The notes under the pieces are model-generated. The model made no database searches. It was given only the letters and a program-made list of their open reading frames with translations, and had not been told where the DNA came from. Positions 7,453-11,417 of a stretch of 11,417 nucleotides of DNA are shown here, one piece after another. Position 1 is the first letter of the stretch, and each line of letters begins with the position of its first letter. The stretch is taken from assembly GCA_002424365.1 (NCBI GenBank), contig DIRQ01000116.1:8118-19534 (forward strand), read 5' to 3'. The translations under genes and the position numbers were made by a program. Source of the stretch: Syntrophomonas sp. UBA5432. GTDB lineage: Bacteria; Bacillota; Syntrophomonadia; Syntrophomonadales; Syntrophomonadaceae.

Positions 7453-8301
7453 TTACTTGTACTCATAAAAGCCTTTGCCGGTTTTCATTCCTAATAATCC
7501 TGCCAGAACTCTCTTCTTAAGTAATGGATGAGGTTTATACTCATCACCAAAATCTCTTTCCATGGTCTCCATACCATGCATAGCAATTTCTGCTCCTACC
7601 AAATCCAGTAATTTACATGGTCCCATTGGGTGACCTGCACAAAGCTGCATGGCTTTGTCGATATCCTCAGGTGAATTACCTTCTTGAACCAGTTTTACCG
7701 CCTCATTCATTAACACATCCAATAGTCTGCTAACAATAAACCCGGCAAAATCAACTGCAATAGCAGCATCTTTTCCAATTTTCTCTATATAACCCAAAGT
7801 AAGTTCCATCGTTTCATCAGAAGTTAGCTGACCCCGAATTATCTCTACTCCCTTCATCAATGGAACAGGATTCATAAAGTGAATACCTATAACCTTGTCA
7901 CCACGATTGGTGGCACTGGCAATTTCAGTTACAGGAATAGCCGATGTGTTTGTCCCAAGTATTGTTTCCGGTTTACAATACTGTTCAAACTTTTTAAACA
8001 TATCCTTTTTTAATTCCAGATTTTCGAATACACATTCGACTAGTAAATCAGCATCCTTACAGGCCTCTTCCAAATTAGTGGTAGTTTTGATCTTGGCCAT
8101 AGCTGCATCTAAATCTGCCTCAGCCATTTTTCCCTTGCTAACCATTTTGCCCAGGCTTTTTTTAATAGCCGCAATTGCTCTTTCTAGTGGAGCCTCAGCT
8201 ATATCATTAAGTACAACATCATAACCTGCTACAGCGCTAACTTGAGCAATCCCAAGTCCCATGGCCCCTGCACCGATAATCACAATATTCTTAATCTCCA
8301 T
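7453..8301 (-). CDS. hbd: 3-hydroxyacyl-CoA dehydrogenase (3-hydroxybutyryl-CoA dehydrogenase type)
   Basis: A 282-residue single-function enzyme, the normal length for Hbd. The Rossmann motif GAGAMG is at 10-15 with D33 ending the second strand (NAD preference). The catalytic pair is probably H141 in GIHFMNPVP and E153. The C-terminal domain (about 185-282) ends in the typical KTGKGFYEY. The common NR at the domain junction is SR here (191-192). It oxidises the S isomer of a 3-hydroxyacyl-CoA to the 3-oxoacyl-CoA. The start is ATG at 8301, 9 nt after GGAGGG (8311-8316); the ATG at 8319 lies upstream of that site. The gap to the crotonase gene is 23 nt. The symbol is by family; chain length is unproven. 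Confidence 0.92.
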   Translation of the reverse strand: MEIKNIVIIGAGAMGLGIAQVSAVAGYDVVLNDIAEAPLERAIAAIKKSLGKMVSKGKMAEADLDAAMAKIKTTTNLEEACKDADLLVECVFENLELKKDMFKKFEQYCKPETILGTNTSAIPVTEIASATNRGDKVIGIHFMNPVPLMKGVEIIRGQLTSDETMELTLGYIEKIGKDAAIAVDFAGFIVSRLLDVLMNEAVKLVQEGNSPEDIDKAMQLCAGHPMGPCKLLDLVGAEIAMHGMETMERDFGDEYKPHPLLKKRVLAGLLGMKTGKGFYEYK

Positions 8302-8324
8302 ACTCAAATACCCTCCCATATATT

Positions 8325-9113
8325 TTATTTGTCCAGGATATTAGCCTTCCTTTTTTCGACAAATGCCACCAGGCCTTCTTTTCCGTCCAATGTGCCAAAG
8401 CATTCTGCAAATATTTCAGCTTCTGTCCTAAGTGCGTTATCTAAATCCATGTTTGCCCCTGTATCTATAGCAGCTTTAGCCAGACTCACGAGCACAGCGG
8501 ATTTTTCGCTAATTTTCTTTGCTAACATCATGGTTTCTTCCATAAGCTTGTCATGTGGAACAACATGGTTTACTAATCCTATTTCAAATGCCCTTTGCCC
8601 ATCTATAGGTACTGCCGTATAAATCATTTCCTTTGCCCGCCCGGCTCCAATCAGCCTCGCCAGTCTTTGAGTTCCGCCACCGCCTGGAATAATACCCACA
8701 TTAACTTCCAGTTGGCCAAGTTTTGCTCTTTCGGAAGCCATCCTGATATCACAACACATTGCCACTTCAAGGCCTCCTCCAAAAGCAAAGCCATTAATGG
8801 CAGCTATAGTAGGTTTGGGAAAATTGGCAATGCTTTGTTGAGACCGGTATACTACTTTTGTAAAGTCTTTAGCTTCGAGAAGTGTACACTGTGACATCTC
8901 AGCAACATCAGATCCGGCGATAAATGCTTTTTCTCCAGCACCAGTAATAACAACTACTTTTACTTCCGGGTCATCCTCCATTTGTTGAAAAACCGCACCT
9001 ATTTCCTTAAACACTTCTGAATTTAATGCATTGTGTACTTCTGGTCGGTTTACAGTTATCAACATAATGCGGTCTTCCAACTTGCAGGTTAGGTATTTAA
9101 ATCTATAAGACAT
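8325..9113 (-). CDS. Enoyl-CoA hydratase (crotonase family)
   Basis: A 262-residue crotonase-fold protein. Both glutamates needed for hydration are present: E116 in FGGGLEVAM and E136 in LGQLEVNVG, followed by IIPGGGGTQRL (141-151). The oxyanion-hole region FIAGSDVAEM (64-73) is intact. It should hydrate 2-enoyl-CoA to the S-3-hydroxyacyl-CoA, feeding the next gene, the hbd-type dehydrogenase. Start ATG at 9113 is preceded by AAGGAGGTG (9123-9131). It lies 28 nt after the MaoC-type gene. Retention of both acid/base residues argues against a decarboxylase, isomerase or dehalogenase role, although ring-hydrolysing crotonases were not excluded in detail. Confidence 0.92.
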   Translation of the reverse strand: MSYRFKYLTCKLEDRIMLITVNRPEVHNALNSEVFKEIGAVFQQMEDDPEVKVVVITGAGEKAFIAGSDVAEMSQCTLLEAKDFTKVVYRSQQSIANFPKPTIAAINGFAFGGGLEVAMCCDIRMASERAKLGQLEVNVGIIPGGGGTQRLARLIGAGRAKEMIYTAVPIDGQRAFEIGLVNHVVPHDKLMEETMMLAKKISEKSAVLVSLAKAAIDTGANMDLDNALRTEAEIFAECFGTLDGKEGLVAFVEKRKANILDK

Positions 9114-9141
9114 GTTTAATCACACCTCCTTAGTTGACAAA

Positions 9142-9582
9142 TTATGCGGTCTTTTTATCTTTTTCTTTTCTGGGCATCATAATGGCCTCACCATCTATAA
9201 CTATTTGCTCCCTTTGGTTAGTACAGTAAGTACGTAACCATACCCTGTTTAGATCTTCGTCCTTGGCTATCACCTCCACCTTTGCAGTAATCGTATCCCC
9301 TATATATACAGGCTTTAGAAATTGACAAGTTTGCCCAATATAAACAGCCCCTGGTCCAGGAAGTTGAGTTCCCAGCACATTGGATATAAACCCAATAGAC
9401 AGAATGCCATGAACAATACGCTTCCCAAACACCGTGTTTTTAGCAAATTCCTGGTTTATATGAACTGGATTCATGTCCCCCGTGACCCCGGCAAACATAA
9501 TAATATCGGCGTCAGTTATACTCTTACTAAATTCTGCTTTATCACCAACACTAATTTCCTTACAAGTCTTACCCATAATCAA
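9142..9582 (-). CDS. MaoC-like hot-dog hydratase (R-specific enoyl-CoA hydratase type)
   Basis: A 146-residue single hot-dog domain of the MaoC/PhaJ family, first gene of the operon. The hydratase-2 signature GDMNPVHIN (35-43) carries the expected catalytic D36 and H41; the last position is N43 where many family members have D. VHG (58-60) is also typical. It probably hydrates 2-enoyl-CoA to the R-3-hydroxyacyl-CoA. The start is TTG at 9582, 9 nt after GGAGG (9592-9596); an ATG two codons later (9576) would be 15 nt away and is less likely. Some relatives are thioesterases or act on other acyl-CoAs, so the stereochemistry is inferred from family. The charged tail KEKDKK is of no known meaning. 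Confidence 0.85.
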   Translation of the reverse strand: MIMGKTCKEISVGDKAEFSKSITDADIIMFAGVTGDMNPVHINQEFAKNTVFGKRIVHGILSIGFISNVLGTQLPGPGAVYIGQTCQFLKPVYIGDTITAKVEVIAKDEDLNRVWLRTYCTNQREQIVIDGEAIMMPRKEKDKKTA

Positions 9583-9591
9583 ATCAACACG

Positions 9592-9596
9592 CCTCC
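9592..9596 (-). promoter_or_regulatory. Ribosome binding site selecting the TTG start of the MaoC-type gene
   Basis: GGAGG lies 9 nt before TTG at 9582 and 15 nt before the nearest in-frame ATG, so the TTG start is favoured. Confidence 0.65.
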
Positions 9597-9610
9597 AAAC
9601 TTACATTCAT

Positions 9611-9635
9611 TTTGCATTTTCCATTTGCATTTCCA
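9611..9635 (-). repeat. Two tandem 12-13 bp repeats in the operon leader
   Basis: TTTGCATTTTCCA (9611-9623) is followed directly by TTTGCATTTCCA (9624-9635) on the plus strand. They fall just downstream of the inferred sigma-54 start site, within the transcribed 65-nt leader. Read on the minus strand they contain several ATGs and a 9-codon open frame without a ribosome binding site. Confidence 0.6.
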
Positions 9636-9658
9636 TATGTTTGTTAACTGTATAGAAC

Positions 9659-9673
9659 GCAAAATATGTGCCA
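9659..9673 (-). promoter_or_regulatory. Sigma-54 (-24/-12) promoter of the catabolic operon
   Basis: On the minus strand the sequence reads TGGCAC-ATATT-TTGC, a match to the TGGCAC-N5-TTGC consensus with the invariant GG and GC exactly 10 nt apart. The inferred start site is near 9647, 65 nt before the first gene. Transcription would need an enhancer-binding activator, not encoded in the window. Confidence 0.85.
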
Positions 9674-9766
9674 CCTATTTTTAATAAAAACCAGTTGCCT
9701 GCTTTTGGTTAAACAAATTGGCGTAGATTGCCATCATTTCAGGTTTCTTTCGCAGGTCCATTAAAA

Positions 9767-9776
9767 TTTGCGCAAA
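9767..9776. promoter_or_regulatory. Candidate upstream activator site (palindrome)
   Basis: TTTGCGCAAA is a perfect 10-bp palindrome centred about 124 bp upstream of the inferred start at 9647, a usual distance for a sigma-54 enhancer. Two more flanking A/T pairs match further out. The assignment rests on position and symmetry only. Confidence 0.35.
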
Positions 9777-9942
9777 ACTTGTTTACTTGATAAATAAAGC
9801 CCAATGTTATATTTCGGCACACCTAATGAACGCAGCATTTGTCCTTTTTAGCTACACTGCATAATAGTAATTAATAATAATAAGGAAGAGTTCTATAATA
9901 CTGGTCGGATAACAAGGTAGAAATGCAAAAGAAAGGCTAAAC

Positions 9943-9986
9943 TTGGTCATGTTCCGGACAATATTGACAATCCGTAAGGTGACCAG
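9943..9986. repeat. Imperfect 16-position inverted repeat
   Basis: Left arm 9943-9958 and right arm 9971-9986 pair over 16 positions with two mismatches and two G-T wobbles around a 12-nt loop; key blocks are GGTCA/TGACC and CGGA/TCCG. No T-run follows on the plus strand and only a loose T-rich stretch on the minus strand, so a terminator role is doubtful. It could be an operator or part of an RNA. Confidence 0.55.
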
Positions 9987-10004
9987 ATCAAAGATATATT
10001 ATGA

Positions 10005-10017
10005 AATGATAATCATT
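10005..10017. promoter_or_regulatory. Fur-box-like palindrome
   Basis: AATGAT-A-ATCATT is a perfect 6-1-6 inverted repeat matching the core of the Fur consensus; I count 14 of 19 identities with the classical 19-bp box. On the minus strand it falls between TTGTAA and TATATC, 17 nt apart, a weak sigma-A-like promoter. No iron-related gene is next to it. Confidence 0.4.
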
Positions 10018-10160
10018 ACAAAGCTACTACCTAAAAAGAAAAGGGAGGTGTTTTTCGCCGGACTTCATTTATCAAATGCTTGTTTTTATTAAAAAACCAA
10101 CCCATGTTTTAAAAGCATGGCAATTTCCGGTTAGTCCAATAATGAAACAAATATATTCCC

Positions 10161-10195
10161 GGACAGATGTGTCGTTTTGTAACACAATAGTGTCC
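10161..10195. repeat. Nested inverted repeats (possible stem-loop)
   Basis: GGACA (10161-10165) pairs with TGTCC (10191-10195), and inside it TGTGT (10168-10172) pairs with ACACA (10182-10186) around a 9-nt loop; the internal loop is 2 nt against 4 nt. No T-tract or gene end is nearby. Confidence 0.45.
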
Positions 10196-10410
10196 ATTCT
10201 CAATTATGATGTGTGTTCTTTTAAAGAAAAAGGGTATGATGATGTACCATAATTCCAATAATTCTCCTGTGCCAGTATATTAATTATGAGCAAGACCAAA
10301 AACACCCAATGTCCAGGGGGGGTAAAGCATCCCCATACTAAGATGTTGTTTGTTATCTGCTCATTTCTTGTACTTTTTTAGCCTTAATCCTGCTTTTTGA
10401 GCTTCTTAAC

Positions 10411-10425
10411 TGGCATAAAACTTGC
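10411..10425 (+). promoter_or_regulatory. Sigma-54 (-24/-12) promoter of the chemoreceptor-like gene
   Basis: TGGCAT-AAAAC-TTGC matches the -24/-12 consensus with one change (T for the last C of TGGCAC) and the invariant GG and GC exactly 10 nt apart. The inferred start site is near 10437, giving a leader of about 116 nt before the ATG at 10553. Confidence 0.75.
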
Positions 10426-10552
10426 ACTTAACTGCAGCGAAATATATTGGCTAATAACCATAGAGAATAAAATTATGTAGGACATAGTTTAAATTTTGGT
10501 TTTTATCCGATATGTGATACTAAGGGGAAAAAAAATTAGATGGGGGTTGTCT

Positions 10553-11386
10553 ATGTCAATCAATCCTTTATTAGAAAAGTGTATGTCTATGTTACCTATA
10601 CTGAAACACTTTTGCACGCACGGGCTATGTATTTGGATATGTGATACCCATCACTTTATCGGCAAAGTACAGGGGGAAAATTCTCCTGGAGATTCCTTTG
10701 ATGTGGGCGATCCCATTCTAGAAGGTGGAACTGCCAAAAAAGCCATCCAAGAAAGGCGTCCTGTTTTTTTTGAGCTTCCGGAAGAAATATACGGATATGC
10801 TGCAAATGTAACAGCCATTCCTCTTTTTGACCCGGACGATAGTTCCCAAGTAATTGGAGTCATGGGATTGTCTAAAAGCAGAGCACTACAAGAGAAAGTA
10901 TATAAAACTGCACAGGTTCTGGTAGAGTTCTCCGATGGAATAACCGCAGCCTCTGAAGACGTAGCCCAAGGCGCGGAAGAAGTGTTAATTCAGTCAAGAG
11001 ACATTAAAGAAAAGTCGGAAACGGTTCAAATTGGAACAGCAAATATTCAGGAACTCCTGGGACAAACAAAAAAATTAGCTGAAAACATAAAACTTCTAGG
11101 AATTAACGTAATGATAGAAGCAGCTAGAGCTGGAGAACATGGGCGAGGTCTAGGAGTGGTAGCCAAAGAAATTAGTAATCTTTCAGCCGATGTTGGATTA
11201 TTATCCAAGGATATTGATAAAGTCTTGGCTGATAATAGGGAAACGGTAGAGAAAATGTCCCAAGCAAGTTTTAGGTCTATTGATGCTACCGAAAGACAGG
11301 CGGCCGCTTCACAGGAACTCTCGGCGAGCATCAGGGAAATTATGACCTTGAGCAATGATCTATTTGATATTGCCAAACAGTTATAA
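10553..11386 (+). CDS. Soluble methyl-accepting chemotaxis-like protein with N-terminal sensor domain
   Basis: A 277-residue protein with no signal peptide or membrane segment. Residues about 1-110 resemble the PAS-like sensor found at the front of soluble clostridial chemoreceptors, with VTAIPLFD (86-93) and VIGVMGLS (100-107). Residues about 115-277 are a helical signalling domain whose tip retains IEAARAGEHGRG (188-199) and VVAKEI (202-207). The normally conserved QTN before it reads NIK, and the domain is short, about 160 residues. Four cysteines cluster near the N-terminus (C10, C21, C26, C30). The start is ATG at 10553, 6 nt after GGGGG; a TTG at 10496 is in frame but lacks such a site. 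It probably senses a cytoplasmic cue and signals through CheW/CheA; cue and partners are unknown. Confidence 0.82.
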   Translation: MSINPLLEKCMSMLPILKHFCTHGLCIWICDTHHFIGKVQGENSPGDSFDVGDPILEGGTAKKAIQERRPVFFELPEEIYGYAANVTAIPLFDPDDSSQVIGVMGLSKSRALQEKVYKTAQVLVEFSDGITAASEDVAQGAEEVLIQSRDIKEKSETVQIGTANIQELLGQTKKLAENIKLLGINVMIEAARAGEHGRGLGVVAKEISNLSADVGLLSKDIDKVLADNRETVEKMSQASFRSIDATERQAAASQELSASIREIMTLSNDLFDIAKQL

Positions 11387-11417
11387 ATAAAACCTGGTTA
11401 GATTTGATTTAGGGAAT

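Larger units (their letters stand above)
9674..10410. other. Long intergenic region between two divergent sigma-54 promoters
   Basis: About 740 bp without a convincing coding frame. It holds the candidate activator palindrome, the imperfect inverted repeat, the Fur-box-like site and the nested inverted repeats listed separately. AAGGGAGGTG (about 10041-10050) looks like a strong ribosome binding site, but the frames after it stop within about 15 codons, so it could be the relic of a lost gene. CCATG/CATGG (10102-10120) forms a further small hairpin. I see no tRNA, riboswitch family, CRISPR or insertion sequence that I can name. Confidence 0.6.

Noticed and set aside
2743..9582. Identity as a benzylsuccinate (bbs) beta-oxidation operon
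   Set aside because: The mixture of CoA-transferase, dehydrogenases and thiolase is reminiscent, but there is only one CoA-transferase subunit, no small BbsA-like thiolase partner, no benzylsuccinate synthase genes and an MCAD-like dehydrogenase.
9721..9734. TGGCGTAGATTGCC as another -24/-12 element
   Set aside because: GG and GC are 8 nt apart rather than 10, which sigma-54 does not normally tolerate.
9681..9838. Two minus-strand open frames of 25 and 26 codons joined by an overlapping TAATG, just upstream of the sigma-54 element
   Set aside because: The stop-start overlap is suggestive, but neither has a proper ribosome binding site, both are very short and neither resembles a known protein.
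9964..9969. TTGACA as a plus-strand -35 element
   Set aside because: No acceptable -10 lies 16-19 nt downstream; the nearest TATATT is 25 nt away, and the hexamer lies mainly within the loop of the inverted repeat.
10072..10197. Minus-strand open frame of 41 codons (ATG at 10197)
   Set aside because: No good ribosome binding site, a stop just upstream, overlaps the inverted repeats, and no recognisable family features.
10138..10200. Terminal inverted repeat of an insertion sequence
   Set aside because: GGACA/TGTCC symmetry is too short, no transposase fragment or target duplication could be found.
10230..10280. Plus-strand 15-codon frame starting with three ATGs
   Set aside because: Very short, the G-rich stretch is too close to the start, and composition is not protein-like.

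Overview
The window looks like a chromosomal piece of an anaerobic, low-to-medium GC Firmicute, most likely a clostridial/Peptococcaceae-type fatty-acid or aromatic-acid degrader. This rests on AT-rich intergenic DNA, strong AGGAGG-type ribosome binding sites, frequent TTG starts, sigma-54 promoters and an NfnAB-like flavoprotein pair. The genus cannot be fixed from the sequence alone.

Layout: positions 1-102 probably hold the last 33 codons of an unidentified plus-strand gene, followed by a bidirectional hairpin terminator (119-155). From 9582 down to 241 runs one long minus-strand operon of nine genes. In transcription order they are a MaoC-type hydratase, a crotonase-type enoyl-CoA hydratase, a 3-hydroxyacyl-CoA dehydrogenase (hbd type), a short-chain dehydrogenase, a thiolase, a class III (CaiB/BaiF) CoA-transferase, an MCAD-like acyl-CoA dehydrogenase, and the small and large subunits of an NfnAB-like NAD(P)H:ferredoxin flavoprotein. 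A near-perfect sigma-54 -24/-12 element (9659-9673) sits 65 nt upstream of the first gene by the inferred start site. A long intergenic region (9583-10552) carries palindromes, a Fur-box-like site and imperfect stem-loops but no convincing gene. On its far side a plus-strand gene (10553-11386) encodes a soluble chemoreceptor-like protein and has its own sigma-54 element (10411-10425).

How the genes fit together (inference): the CoA-transferase activates a carboxylic acid by CoA exchange, and the acyl-CoA dehydrogenase oxidises it, passing electrons to an ETF encoded elsewhere. The two hydratases and two hydroxyacyl dehydrogenases cover hydration and the second oxidation, possibly with R and S stereochemistry respectively, and the thiolase cleaves the product. 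The NfnAB-like pair would balance the NADH, NADPH and ferredoxin pools. Divergent sigma-54 control of the catabolic operon and a chemoreceptor suggests one substrate-responsive regulon joining degradation with taxis or a related signalling output. No sigma-54 activator gene lies in the window. The substrate is not identifiable from sequence; the acyl-CoA dehydrogenase resembles medium-chain enzymes, whereas the thiolase is atypical.
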